The position numbers were made by a program, and so were the translations under genes. From contig JAYFPZ010000011.1 of the NCBI GenBank assembly GCA_034927445.1, positions 111,054 to 175,053 on the forward strand: a stretch of DNA of 64,000 nucleotides. The letters are read 5' to 3'. Source of the DNA: PHAA01 sp034927445. Lineage in GTDB: Bacteria > Bacillota > Syntrophomonadia > Syntrophomonadales > Syntrophomonadaceae. This document shows positions 1 to 8,491 of this stretch, one piece after another. Under the pieces are notes generated by a model, which saw only the letters and a list, made by a program, of their open reading frames with translations, was not told the origin of the DNA and made no database searches. Within the stretch, counting starts at the first letter, position 1. The number at the start of each line of letters is the position of its first letter.

Positions 1-149
1 TAACCATACGCTGCCATATTATCGGCCCCCAAATAGATGCCGATGACGCAGCCATCAACAAATGAGCCGATTGTCGCGATTAAAATTGACAGTATAACTG
101 TGCTGACCTGCGCGCGAAAGTTGGTTTTGATCAGATAGTCGTTGGTCAT
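1..149 (-). CDS. MATE-family efflux transporter, N-terminal fragment
   Basis: The reading frame starts at the ATG complementary to 147-149 and runs off the window edge after about 49 codons. The visible part has a short polar N-terminus (MTNDYLIKTNFR), then a first membrane segment (STVILSILIATIGSFVDGCV) and a GADNMAAYG-like stretch, which is typical of the first helix and loop of MATE multidrug/Na+ antiporters. Its ATG overlaps the stop of the upstream GH3-like gene (ATGA), so the two are probably translationally coupled and co-transcribed. The transported compound is unknown; a product of the GH3 enzyme is a guess from coupling only. The family call rests on about 49 residues. Confidence 0.6.
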   Translation of the reverse strand, partial: MTNDYLIKTNFRAQVSTVILSILIATIGSFVDGCVIGIYLGADNMAAYG

Positions 150-1855
150 GCTTTCGCGGTACGTTTTTCCACCGCTTCTTCAATCAGACCGAAGAAAAAC
201 CTGCGCTGGAATTCATTTTGAATGATACGGACCGGTTTGAGCTGTGCGGTGGATCTGCCCTTCATAAACATCAGATCACGGTAAAGCAGGTAGGTTTCAT
301 CCTGAGCAATCTTCAGCGCCGTAGCACCGCAGATGCCTTTTTCGATGACTTCTCCCAAGTAAGGGTTCACTATGGCCAACTGCCGGTCAAGGCAATTGCG
401 GATCTCTTCATAGGTAACTTTTTCCGGACGTTGACCGATTTCCATCACGTAAATATACCGGGTGGGGGAGGAGTCCCGGTCGGGGTAGACGGAGAAATCC
501 ACCAGATCAAAACCAAGCTCCTTGGCGGTGTTCTCCGCGGCAGTGCTTAAGGCGATTTCCGTGGTATGATCGTCCAGGATATCCAGGGTCTGGTCTATGC
601 GGTACTCAAACTGAATGGTCGGCGTGTTGTGGAATTTACCCTTGACTCGTACCGCGTCACGCATGCGGTAACGATAGAAGCCAGACAGGTTGGTCAGGAT
701 GATTTCATAGACCTTGCCGGTTTCCAGCTTATCCATGGTTACGATCTGGGAAAAATCATCACCCGCCTCAACCGGCAGGAATTCGTAGAACATGCTGCCG
801 GGGACGAGCACCCCGTCACCGCAGTTCAACTCGAACGGGATGGAAAACAAGCCCTCGGAAGCGTTAATTCCCCACATGAAGAACTTGATTTCATTGCCCA
901 TATAGCGCTCCCGTAGCTGGCGGGCATAACCCGAAAAGCATCCGGTGCCGACACCGTCAAAATACATCAGCCGGGGCCAGAGCTTCGGGATGATCGGCGT
1001 TGCAAAGCCCTCAGCGAAGATCCGGCGAAGTTCTTGAGCGCGCTGTGGCATGGGCGCAATTTTTTCCATTAGACTTGTCCTGACCTCAGCGCTCATCTTA
1101 ATGCTCTCATCAATGCTTCCTTTTTCGATATCGTTAACCAGCAGTTCCTGATTCTTTTCAATGTAACGCATAATTTCGAGAAAATAACTGCAGAACGATG
1201 AGGAGACTCCGGTGATATTTCGGTCCATCAGACCGAAACGCGCATGCAGATAGCGGGTGTTGGTATCCGGGCGCGGAAACATTACTTCCTCTGGCGCAGT
1301 GTACAAATATTTCAGATAGGGCCGTGCGCCTGAAACCATTTTGGAAGATACGGGACCGTATTGCAAACCGTTTTTCAAGGTGTCGATCTTGGCTTCGATC
1401 AGGCTCATGCAGCACCCGTCCAGCCATCCCTCACCCAGCTTTTCCAGCAGAAAGCCGTTGAGATAATCAACGTTGTAAGTCATGAATACTTCCAGTGATT
1501 TATCCGTCAACGGCAGCAGCTTCGGCTGGCCCAGCGTGCCGGAGGTTTCGCAATAGTAGATCACGTTATAGGAGGTAATCAGGTTTTGCTGGTTCCGTTC
1601 TATCATATCCAGTATGTAGCCCGCGTAATCGTCATAGCACGTTACGGGAACATTTTTCTGATAATCTTCCACTGACCGGATGCCGGCAAAGTTGTATTTT
1701 TTTCCGTATTCGGTATCTTGGTTGTCCTGCAGGATCTGCATCAGCAGGCGTTCGTTCACTTCCATAGGGTTGGCCGTATCTTCCTGAATTTTTTGATAAG
1801 CGGCTTGGCCGAACGGAATTTTATGACGTCGGATCTGCGTAAGGGAAAGCTCCAT
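146..1855 (-). CDS. GH3-family acyl-acid-amide synthetase-like protein
   Basis: A 569-residue protein of the GH3 (auxin-responsive) branch of adenylate-forming enzymes, which activate a carboxylic acid as acyl-AMP and may transfer it to an amine. Visible are the P-loop-like ATP motif ETSGTLGQPK (about residues 104-113), a second nucleotide-binding region around YFDGVGTG, FFMWGINASEG, and a C-terminal YRYRMRDAVRV segment resembling the hinge of the family. It starts at ATG 1855 with AGGAGG 7-8 nt upstream. It overlaps a MATE exporter by 4 bp, so an enzyme-plus-export pair is plausible. The substrate is unknown; bacterial GH3 homologues are mostly uncharacterised. The family call is good and the reaction is inferred. 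Confidence 0.75.
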   Translation of the reverse strand: MELSLTQIRRHKIPFGQAAYQKIQEDTANPMEVNERLLMQILQDNQDTEYGKKYNFAGIRSVEDYQKNVPVTCYDDYAGYILDMIERNQQNLITSYNVIYYCETSGTLGQPKLLPLTDKSLEVFMTYNVDYLNGFLLEKLGEGWLDGCCMSLIEAKIDTLKNGLQYGPVSSKMVSGARPYLKYLYTAPEEVMFPRPDTNTRYLHARFGLMDRNITGVSSSFCSYFLEIMRYIEKNQELLVNDIEKGSIDESIKMSAEVRTSLMEKIAPMPQRAQELRRIFAEGFATPIIPKLWPRLMYFDGVGTGCFSGYARQLRERYMGNEIKFFMWGINASEGLFSIPFELNCGDGVLVPGSMFYEFLPVEAGDDFSQIVTMDKLETGKVYEIILTNLSGFYRYRMRDAVRVKGKFHNTPTIQFEYRIDQTLDILDDHTTEIALSTAAENTAKELGFDLVDFSVYPDRDSSPTRYIYVMEIGQRPEKVTYEEIRNCLDRQLAIVNPYLGEVIEKGICGATALKIAQDETYLLYRDLMFMKGRSTAQLKPVRIIQNEFQRRFFFGLIEEAVEKRTAKA

Positions 1856-1871
1856 TTCATTGCCTCCTTAT

Positions 1872-1900
1872 AAAGACAGCTATTTAAGACCACTGTCTTT
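1872..1900 (-). promoter_or_regulatory. Inverted repeat just upstream of the GH3 gene
   Basis: The arms AAAGACAG and CTGTCTTT (8 bp, perfect) are separated by 13 nt and lie immediately before the AAGGAGG ribosome-binding site of the GH3-like gene. It could be an operator or a leader hairpin. No clear -35/-10 pair was recognised around it. Confidence 0.35.
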
Positions 1901-2096
1901 TTCTGGAATATCAAACCTCTACCTGCAATAATAACATTGGTAAAATTCTCCCGTCAATGTTCGACTTTTTTTGCATCGGGTTGGGGAAACTTTTTGAAAT
2001 AAGCGACATTTACCCCTAAAACAAAATATATGCTAGACTTATGCTACAATATGGTAGCAAGCATTGATAATTTATAAATCTCAAGGAGGTTTTTGC

Positions 2097-2405
2097 ATGG
2101 AAATTAAGAAGTCGAAAAACGCAGGCACCCTCACCCTGGCCCTGAAAGGCAGACTGGATACCGCAACTTCACCGAGCTTGAATGCGGAACTGAAAGAACC
2201 CCTTGGGGGCATAAACGAGCTGATATTTGATTTTGCCGAACTTGAATACATTTCCAGCGCAGGGCTGCGGGTGGTTCTTGCGGCCCAGAAGGTTATGAAT
2301 AAGCAGGGCAAGATGATTATTAAAAATGCCAGAGAAAACATTATGGAGGTTTTTGAAATAACAGGATTTGTGGACATCTTGACTATCGAAAAGAAGCCGG
2401 AATGA
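2097..2405 (+). CDS. STAS-domain anti-sigma factor antagonist
   Basis: A 102-residue single STAS domain of the SpoIIAA/RsbV type. Such proteins bind an anti-sigma kinase when unphosphorylated and are switched off by phosphorylation of a conserved serine. The core FDFAELEYISSAGLRVVL (about residues 46-63) holds the phosphorylatable Ser in the usual SSAG context. The start is ATG 2097, 8 nt after AAGGAGG (2083-2089); an upstream in-frame start would add residues not found in the family. It is followed after about 40-60 nt by a membrane phosphatase that also carries a C-terminal kinase-like domain, so the pair looks like a self-contained partner-switching module. The target sigma factor is not in the window. 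Confidence 0.88.
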   Translation: MEIKKSKNAGTLTLALKGRLDTATSPSLNAELKEPLGGINELIFDFAELEYISSAGLRVVLAAQKVMNKQGKMIIKNARENIMEVFEITGFVDILTIEKKPE

Positions 2406-2466
2406 CGGTACCTGGTAAAAAGTATATTAAAGGAAGGGAATACAGATTAATAACATCCTTAACTTA

Positions 2467-4230
2467 TTGATAGAACTGATCAAGAATATGTCAGTGGTGA
2501 TCCTGCTGACCTACATTTTGACCAGAACCAGGGCTTACGCTGCTACTATATCAAAGCAAGAAACTACGCTCAGACAAAAAGCGGGCCTAATTTTAGTTTT
2601 TGGCATATTCTCCATTTACGGCACTTTGAGCGGTATCCAGATTATGGGCGCTATTGCCAACATTCGGGATTTAGGCCCGGCTATTGCCGGACTGATTGGC
2701 GGTCCCTGGGTGGGTCTCGGCGCCGGGCTGATCGGCGGCCTGCATCGCCATAGTCTGGGGGGGCTTACTTATCAGTCGTGTTCCCTTTCCACCGTTTTAG
2801 CAGGCCTATTCGGCGGTCTTATTTATCAGTTCCGAAAAGGTAAGTTCGTCGGCATTTTCGAAGCAACATTATTCATGGCTTTGATGGAAGTCTTGCATAT
2901 GGGGTTGGCTTTGTTGATTGTAAGACCTTTTAGTCAAGTCCTGCCTGTTATCCAGAGCGTCAGCCTGCCGATGATTTTCACCAATGCGTTGGGAATGGGC
3001 ATATTCGCTTATATTATTCATAACTTGATGCGGGAGCAGGAAACGCAACGTACCAAGGAATTAATAGAAAGTGAGTTAAACGTCGCCCGTGAAATACAAA
3101 TGAGCATTGTTCCAAAAATCTTTCCTCCCTTTCCGGAACGTGCGGAGTTTGATATTTTCGCCCTTCTGGAACCGGCCAAAGAGGTGGGCGGAGACCTTTA
3201 TGATTTTTTCCTGCTGGATGACGACCATCTCTGTTTTACGATAGGAGACGTATCCGGAAAGGGGGTCCCGGCTTCCTTATTCATGGCGGTCGCCAAAACC
3301 TTGATTAAAGCTAAAGCGGAAATCGACCTGGGTCCGGATGAAATATTATACCGGGTGAATAACGAGCTTTGTAAAGATAATGACTCCAGTATGTTTGTAA
3401 CTGAATTTCTAGGTATATTAACCATTTCCAGCGGTGACTTGGTCTTCAGCAACGGCGGCCATAATATACCGTATATGCGCAGAAAAAACGGGGAAGTTGA
3501 AGCTTTGCCCAAAATACCCGGCTTGGCTCTGGGCGTTAGGGAAGATGTTAAATATGTTTGTGCCAGTATGAAGATGGAAGCGGAAGACAGTCTGGTGCTG
3601 TATACCGATGGGGTAACTGAAGCCATGAATCCGGCTGGAGAAATTCTTAATGAAAGACGACTGAAAGACATATTATCGCAGTTTAACGGCCAAACCGCCC
3701 GGGATGAGGTTAATCATATACTGCACGGCACCCGGCAGTTTGTAAACGGAGCCAGCCAATCAGACGACATTACGATACTGGTTTTAAAATATCTGGGGCA
3801 AAAGCAACTGGCATATCGATTAAAAAATAAAATTGAAGAGATTCCTCCCCTGGCCCAAGCTATTGAGAACTTCGCGGCGGTTCATAATCTGCCGGAGAAG
3901 GCAATTTTTCAAGTAAATCTAGCTTTGGAGGAGCTGTTGACCAATACCATCAGCTATGGTTATGCAGGGGGTGAAGAACATGAAATTATTATTAAGGTTG
4001 TTCTAGATGATGAAACGCTGATATTGGAAATCCGTGATGACGGACTGCCGTTTAATCCCCTCCAAATACCGGCGCCGGATTTAAGCCGGGATATTGAAGA
4101 TCGCCCGATCGGAGGGCTGGGGATGCATTTGGTGCGTAATATGATGGACGAATTGGAATATAGACGTGAAGCAAATTATAATGTACTCATTATGACGAAA
4201 AATGTTAATTGCAGTTGTAAAAGAGACTGA
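2467..4230 (+). CDS. Membrane 5TM-LYT / SpoIIE-type PP2C phosphatase / HATPase fusion
   Basis: Three modules are visible. The N-terminal ~185 residues form five or six membrane segments of the LytS 5TM type (IRDLGPAIAGLIGGPWVGL, GLIGGLHRH). A SpoIIE/PP2C phosphatase follows (about 225-440; GGDLYDFF, GDVSGKGVPASLFMA, VTEAMN, DDITILVL). The C-terminal HATPase (about 450-585; ALEELLTNTISYGY, LEIRDDGLPFNP, GGLGMHLVRNMMDE) is of the RsbW anti-sigma kinase type. It probably reads a signal at the membrane and controls phosphorylation of the STAS protein encoded just upstream. The coordinates use a TTG codon that lacks a ribosome-binding site. An ATT at 2446, 8 nt after AGGAAGG (2431-2437), is in frame and has better spacing; ATG 2488 is the other option. 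Confidence 0.85.
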   Translation: MIELIKNMSVVILLTYILTRTRAYAATISKQETTLRQKAGLILVFGIFSIYGTLSGIQIMGAIANIRDLGPAIAGLIGGPWVGLGAGLIGGLHRHSLGGLTYQSCSLSTVLAGLFGGLIYQFRKGKFVGIFEATLFMALMEVLHMGLALLIVRPFSQVLPVIQSVSLPMIFTNALGMGIFAYIIHNLMREQETQRTKELIESELNVAREIQMSIVPKIFPPFPERAEFDIFALLEPAKEVGGDLYDFFLLDDDHLCFTIGDVSGKGVPASLFMAVAKTLIKAKAEIDLGPDEILYRVNNELCKDNDSSMFVTEFLGILTISSGDLVFSNGGHNIPYMRRKNGEVEALPKIPGLALGVREDVKYVCASMKMEAEDSLVLYTDGVTEAMNPAGEILNERRLKDILSQFNGQTARDEVNHILHGTRQFVNGASQSDDITILVLKYLGQKQLAYRLKNKIEEIPPLAQAIENFAAVHNLPEKAIFQVNLALEELLTNTISYGYAGGEEHEIIIKVVLDDETLILEIRDDGLPFNPLQIPAPDLSRDIEDRPIGGLGMHLVRNMMDELEYRREANYNVLIMTKNVNCSCKRD

Positions 4231-4279
4231 ACCAGGGACTCTTAAATAAAACAAACCCGCAAAACATTATTATATCTAA

Positions 4280-4785
4280 GGGTTTTTAAGGTTATATCCG
4301 CAAAGATCTTACCTTGCTAAACTCGAAAGCGCATTCATTTTGCACCGACGCTCCCGCTATGATATTCAAGGCAAAGCGTTTTTAAAAACGCAGGGAAAAT
4401 TCTATCTTAGTGATTCGGCTTTCCGCTACAGCGTCCTTGGTTATACGCCGGACAGCGTGGCAGCGATGTTAGAAAACATCGTTTATTTAGAGCTTTTACG
4501 GCGGGGATACGACGTCTGCATTGGCAAACCCGGAAATGCCGAGATTGATTTTGTTGCGCCCGACAGGAAAACAAGCTATATATTCAGATCGCCCAGCAGA
4601 TTGAGAAAAAAGAAACTGAGCAGAGGGAGTACGGCAGACTGCTCGGTATAGCAGACAATTATCCCAAGTATATTCTGCGGACAGATGAGTTTGCGGGCGG
4701 GAATTATCAGGGTATTAAAACGAGGCACATAGCGGATTTCCTATTAAGCTCGGAATATCAATCCCTTTCGCCGATGATTATCTAG
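4280..4785 (+). pseudogene. Remnant of a DUF4143-type AAA ATPase gene
   Basis: Only the C-terminal third of an ATP-binding (DUF4143) protein can be read. One frame (from about 4280) gives SAFILHRRSRYDIQGK, KFYLSD and ENIVYLELLRRGYDV up to about 4585. The reading then continues in another frame (YIQIAQQ, DNYPKYILRTDEF, HIADFLL) to a TAG at 4783-4785. The ATPase N-terminal part is missing and there is a frameshift near 4580-4588, so the gene is dead. Such ATPases are accessory genes often gained and lost. No start codon with a ribosome-binding site is present. Confidence 0.75.
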
Positions 4786-4891
4786 CCTGCAGCTAAATTA
4801 GTCCACTTCCTTAGAGCTTCTATTACCTTTCCCCAAAATAATCGCGCGGCGGGATTTTAATGTGAACGGCAGAGTTTTTAAAGAGCGGTTA

Positions 4892-4932
4892 ATAAAACAA
4901 AACCGGCTTCCTGAATGTTTCAGCATGCCGGT
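4892..4932 (-). terminator. Terminator after the tRNA pseudogene
   Basis: On the minus strand, the stem ACCGGC/GCCGGT (4902-4932) is followed by TTTGTTTTATT. It resembles the terminator behind tRNA-Ser(CGA) at 14079-14117, which has the same ACCGGC/GCCGGT stem; this supports a duplication origin. Confidence 0.7.
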
Positions 4933-4944
4933 ATATTGCCATGT

Positions 4945-5021
4945 TGGCGGAGAGGCAGGGATTCGAACCCCCGGCACACGGTTTAGGAAACCGTTGCTCT
5001 ATCCTGTTGAGCTACGGGCGC
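4945..5021 (-). pseudogene. Chimeric tRNA pseudogene (Arg-CCT body, Ser 3' end)
   Basis: The 5' part (acceptor 5' strand GCGCCCG, D-arm, CCT anticodon arm, variable loop) is almost that of tRNA-Arg(CCT) at 14688-14764. From the T-loop on (TTCGAATCCCTG, then CTCTCCGCCA) it is almost that of tRNA-Ser(CGA) at 14130-14223. The acceptor strands GCGCCCG and CCTCTCC cannot pair, and the T-stem has a G-G mismatch, so it should not fold as a tRNA. The switch point lies in the conserved TTCGA block. Prediction programs may still report it as tRNA-Arg. Confidence 0.85.
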
Positions 5022-5150
5022 ATAAGATAATTATTAATAATATAACGCCAGAATTATACCGGATTTGCAGCACATTCGCAGGCTTTTAACCGCTGACATG
5101 ATCTTCATTATTATTTATATACCGGCGATAAACTGCCTTTTATTTAAGAG

Positions 5151-6068
5151 TCAAATCCGGGCCTGATACAGCAGACGGTTGCCTTCCACCCAAAACCTGG
5201 CTTGCCTCCGGTTGCAGAGATAGGAAAGAACTCCCGCGATACTGCTGCTCAAGCGAAAATAGTGGTTGCGGTTGACCGGCAGGCGGTGGCGAATTATTAT
5301 CTCCCTGATGATTGCTTCCGGGCTGCGGGGTTCAGCAATAATTTCACTTACATTATTGATAATGGTGTCAAGAAGCTCCCGGTTGGCGTTCAGGGTAGCG
5401 GTAAGATCATCTGTCCGCCCCCCGTGGGAAAGATAAAGCTGCCGGTAGGGGGTTTTCTTTAAAAGCTCCAGGGTGTTCAGCTGTTGGCCCGGATCGGCCA
5501 GGTAAAGGAAAGGGTGGGCCCTTAAAATTTCCCGGGGAATCAGACTGTCTCCGGCAAACAGTACCCCGTCGGGGGTAATTATCCCCAGTTGTCCCAGGCT
5601 ATGTCCGGCCAGGTCGAGTATGGCAAAGGGCTTTCGCTTAATCCGGATTTTTCCGGGTTCAACTATACGGGTGACCCGCGAGGCTCCGGGCATAAGAAAT
5701 TTACCGGTGAGAAGTTGGGGCGGGGCGGCGGAATACATGGCATAAGGACTCAAAAGGGGGTTGTTGATAAAGGCCGCTTCAATTGCGGAGGCATATATCC
5801 GGCAGCCGGTGACGGTCTGGATAAAATGGTTGCCGCCGCAGTGATCGGCATGGGCATGGGTGTTGAATATAGCGTATACCAACCAGCCGCTGACCTCCAG
5901 CAAGGCCAGCATCTGTTGGGCCCGGGCCTGATCAGGCCCGCTGTCGATGAGCAGGCACCGGCGGTCGTCAAATACATATACGCCTGAGCTGGCGCTATCG
6001 CTAAAGCCGGTACCGGCCGAACTGTTTTCCACAGCATAAGTGTTTCCCCTCAGATGACGCAGCTTCAC
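5151..6068 (-). CDS. Metallo-beta-lactamase-fold hydrolase
   Basis: A 305-residue MBL-fold protein with the metal motif THAHADHCGG (about residues 90-99), a later AGHSLGQLG histidine, AGDSLIP with the bridging aspartate, and a C-terminal LSHGG histidine, so both zinc sites look intact. It resembles glyoxalase II-like thiolester or lactone hydrolases; the substrate cannot be told. The start is GTG 6068 with GAGGGGG 8 nt upstream. It is the last gene of the purC-gcv-lpd-lplA run, 25 nt after lplA, so it is probably co-transcribed with it. Confidence 0.8.
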   Translation of the reverse strand: MKLRHLRGNTYAVENSSAGTGFSDSASSGVYVFDDRRCLLIDSGPDQARAQQMLALLEVSGWLVYAIFNTHAHADHCGGNHFIQTVTGCRIYASAIEAAFINNPLLSPYAMYSAAPPQLLTGKFLMPGASRVTRIVEPGKIRIKRKPFAILDLAGHSLGQLGIITPDGVLFAGDSLIPREILRAHPFLYLADPGQQLNTLELLKKTPYRQLYLSHGGRTDDLTATLNANRELLDTIINNVSEIIAEPRSPEAIIREIIIRHRLPVNRNHYFRLSSSIAGVLSYLCNRRQARFWVEGNRLLYQARI

Positions 6069-6093
6069 CCGGTCGTCCCCCTCGATTCCTTTT

Positions 6094-7080
6094 TCACCGG
6101 CAGAACAGTTCGATCAATTCCTGCTTTTCAGCCTGGGGCAGAAAACTGCTCAAATCAATATCTTCCAGTCTGGCGCGGATTTCCTCTTCGCGATGGTTTA
6201 AACCAATCAAGGCGGCTTCCAGCTCGGCCATATCCCGGCCGCTGAAATAATCCCCGTATATTCTGCAGCCGGTTATCGCACCACGCTTTACCTCCAGCCT
6301 CAGGTCCAGACTGCCCCAGGGGAAAATACGGGTTCTCCTGATGTTATAAGGGGGGGAAGCGCCATAGTTCCAATGCCAGGCGGCATATTTCCCGTCCCGC
6401 AATGCTTCCGCCGCTTGCCGCTCAGGCCCGGTCAGTTGATATGCGCCCTCATTATCCTCGCTCCGGAAAACTTCCTCCCTCAGTATCTGCTTGAACTCCT
6501 CGATGCCCACCGGGGCGGACAGGTGCTCGCTGATGTTGGTAACCCGGCTGCGCACTGATTTTATGCCCTTGGAGGATATTTTTTCGGCTCCGGGATTAAG
6601 CGCCTCAACCATCGCTTCAATGTCGGTGGCAAACAAAATGGTTCCATGATGCATGAGCCGATTCCGGTATTTGAACTGGGCATTGCCGGAAAATTTCCGA
6701 CCGGCGATGGTAATATCATTCCTGCCGTTGTTCTCAGCTTCAATCCCCAGCCGCTGCAGCGCCTTTATCACCGGGCGGGTAAAGCGGACGAAGTCGCCGA
6801 AGCCGTGATTGTCCTCCAGCACAAAAGTAAAATTCAGATTTCCCGGGTCGTGATATACGGCACCGCCGCCGGACATCCGGCGCACCACCGTTATGCCCTG
6901 CCGGGTTACGTATGCCTGGTTTATTTCGTCGATGGTGTTCTGGTTTCTTCCTACTATCACCGCCGGCCGGTTCTGCCAGAGGATGAAGCAGCTCTTAAGA
7001 TCGGGCAGGTTCATAACCGCATACTCTTCCAGGGCCAGGTTGAAATAGGGATCGTTGGACCGGTTGATTATTTCTTTCAC
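6094..7080 (-). CDS. lplA: Lipoate-protein ligase A
   Basis: A 328-residue LplA. It activates free lipoate with ATP and attaches it to a lysine of lipoyl domains, here most likely GcvH of the same operon. The substrate-binding loop RRMSGGGAVYHDPGNLNF (about residues 67-84) and the second motif NDITIAGRKFSGNAQ, whose Lys holds lipoyl-AMP, are both present, as is a C-terminal accessory domain, so it is a full-length ligase. Its start overlaps the lpd stop by 4 bp (7077-7080). The organism therefore seems able to use salvaged lipoate for glycine cleavage; no lipA or lipB is in the window. Confidence 0.92.
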   Translation of the reverse strand: MKEIINRSNDPYFNLALEEYAVMNLPDLKSCFILWQNRPAVIVGRNQNTIDEINQAYVTRQGITVVRRMSGGGAVYHDPGNLNFTFVLEDNHGFGDFVRFTRPVIKALQRLGIEAENNGRNDITIAGRKFSGNAQFKYRNRLMHHGTILFATDIEAMVEALNPGAEKISSKGIKSVRSRVTNISEHLSAPVGIEEFKQILREEVFRSEDNEGAYQLTGPERQAAEALRDGKYAAWHWNYGASPPYNIRRTRIFPWGSLDLRLEVKRGAITGCRIYGDYFSGRDMAELEAALIGLNHREEEIRARLEDIDLSSFLPQAEKQELIELFCR

Positions 7081-8489
7081 TCGTCCGCTCCTCTCCTGGT
7101 CGGTACTTGTTTCCGCGCCGGGGCGAGGTGAAGGGACCGGCCTTTGACATCCTGCAAAGCTTCCTGCAAGGCTTCCGAAAGGGTAGGGTGGGGATGGATG
7201 GTCCCCGCCACTTGCGAAACTTTCATACGGTGCTGAACCAGCAAGGTCCCTTCCATGATCAAGTCGCTGGCATGGGGGCCAATGATATGCACCCCAATCA
7301 CCACTTCATCCTGGTCGGCCAGCACTTTTACCATGCCGCCGGCGGCTCCCATGGTCAGAGCCTTGCCGTTGGCGGCCAACTGGAACTTGCCGCTCCGGTA
7401 GGCCAAGCCCTGCGCCCGTGCGGCTTCTTCGCTCAGCCCCACGCTGGCAATCTCCGGAATAGTAAACACACAGGCGGGTACCGCATGATAATGAACCGCG
7501 CCCTCCAGCCCGGCTATTTTTTCCACTGCCGCCCGGGCTTCTTCCGAGGCCACGTGGGCCAGCATGTGGCCGCCGATCACATCCCCGACCGCATAAATCC
7601 CTTTGACGGTGGTGCCAAAGTCTTGATCGACCTTGATAAATCCGTTCTGGTCTTTTTCTATCCCCATCTTTTCCAGCCCCAGCCCCGCGGTAAACGCCTG
7701 CCGGCCCCCGGCCGCCAGTACGATGTCGGCCGGGACCTCCAAATCTCCCCTTGGGGCGGCGACATTGAGCTGCAAAGCCCCGCCGGCTGCTTCTATCTTT
7801 TCCACTGCCACGGCGGTATGCACGCCGATCCCTTGCTTTTTGAGAAAAACCTGCAGCCGTCTGCCCAGTTCTTTATCCAGGCCGGATAAAAGCTCGGGCC
7901 TGCATTCAAAAACAGTTACCCGGCTGCCCAAAGCGTTGAATATGCAGGCAAATTCCAACCCTATGACCCCGCCGCCAATAATGGCCAGCCGGGGCGGCAC
8001 CTGCTTTAACTCCAGCATCTGGTCGCTGTTCACTACTCCCGGCAGTTCAATTCCGGGAATCATGGGGGTTGCCGGTACTGAGCCGGTCGCCAGCAATATG
8101 TTCCGGCCTTTATGCTCCGCTCCGTTGACCAGGACCGTATTGCGGTCCAGCAGCGCCGCTGCTCCGTTTTCCCGTTCCACCCGGTTGGCCTGCAGCAGTT
8201 TATCGACCCCGCCCACCAGGCTGTCCACAATCTGGTTTTTGCGCCGCCAAGCCCCGGTCATGTCAAAAGATACCCGGCCCAGCTCCACATTGAGTTCCCG
8301 GCTGGTTTTTAAATCATGCATAAAGAGGGCGTTGCGGTAATAGGCCTTGGTGGGAATGCAGCCCCGGTTCAGGCAGGTTCCCCCCGCCCGGTCCTTTTCG
8401 ACCAGGAGCACGCTCATTCCCAGCTGGCGGGCTCGAATGGCGGCCACATAGCCGCCAGGGCCTCCGCCGATGATCAAGATATCTTTCAT
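7077..8489 (-). CDS. lpd: Dihydrolipoyl dehydrogenase (L-protein)
   Basis: An FAD- and NAD-dependent flavoprotein that reoxidises the dihydrolipoyl arm of GcvH. Visible are the FAD motif IIGGGPGGYVAAIRA at the N-terminus, the redox-active disulfide GGTCLNRGCIPTK, the NAD-binding GGGVIGLEFA, the second FAD motif IYAVGDVIGG and the C-terminal HPHPTLSE with the catalytic His-Glu pair. The start is ATG 8489, 9 nt after GGGAGGA and 2 nt after the gcvPB stop. An upstream GTG at 8507 is in frame but would add six residues inside gcvPB. It is the fourth component of the glycine cleavage operon. Confidence 0.95.
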   Translation of the reverse strand: MKDILIIGGGPGGYVAAIRARQLGMSVLLVEKDRAGGTCLNRGCIPTKAYYRNALFMHDLKTSRELNVELGRVSFDMTGAWRRKNQIVDSLVGGVDKLLQANRVERENGAAALLDRNTVLVNGAEHKGRNILLATGSVPATPMIPGIELPGVVNSDQMLELKQVPPRLAIIGGGVIGLEFACIFNALGSRVTVFECRPELLSGLDKELGRRLQVFLKKQGIGVHTAVAVEKIEAAGGALQLNVAAPRGDLEVPADIVLAAGGRQAFTAGLGLEKMGIEKDQNGFIKVDQDFGTTVKGIYAVGDVIGGHMLAHVASEEARAAVEKIAGLEGAVHYHAVPACVFTIPEIASVGLSEEAARAQGLAYRSGKFQLAANGKALTMGAAGGMVKVLADQDEVVIGVHIIGPHASDLIMEGTLLVQHRMKVSQVAGTIHPHPTLSEALQEALQDVKGRSLHLAPARKQVPTRRGADE

Positions 8490-8491
8490 CT

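Noticed and set aside
4862..5089. Open frame with GIRTPGTRFRKPLLYPVELRAH-like protein
   Set aside because: It is the antisense translation of the tRNA pseudogene, a known artefact of frames over tRNA genes.
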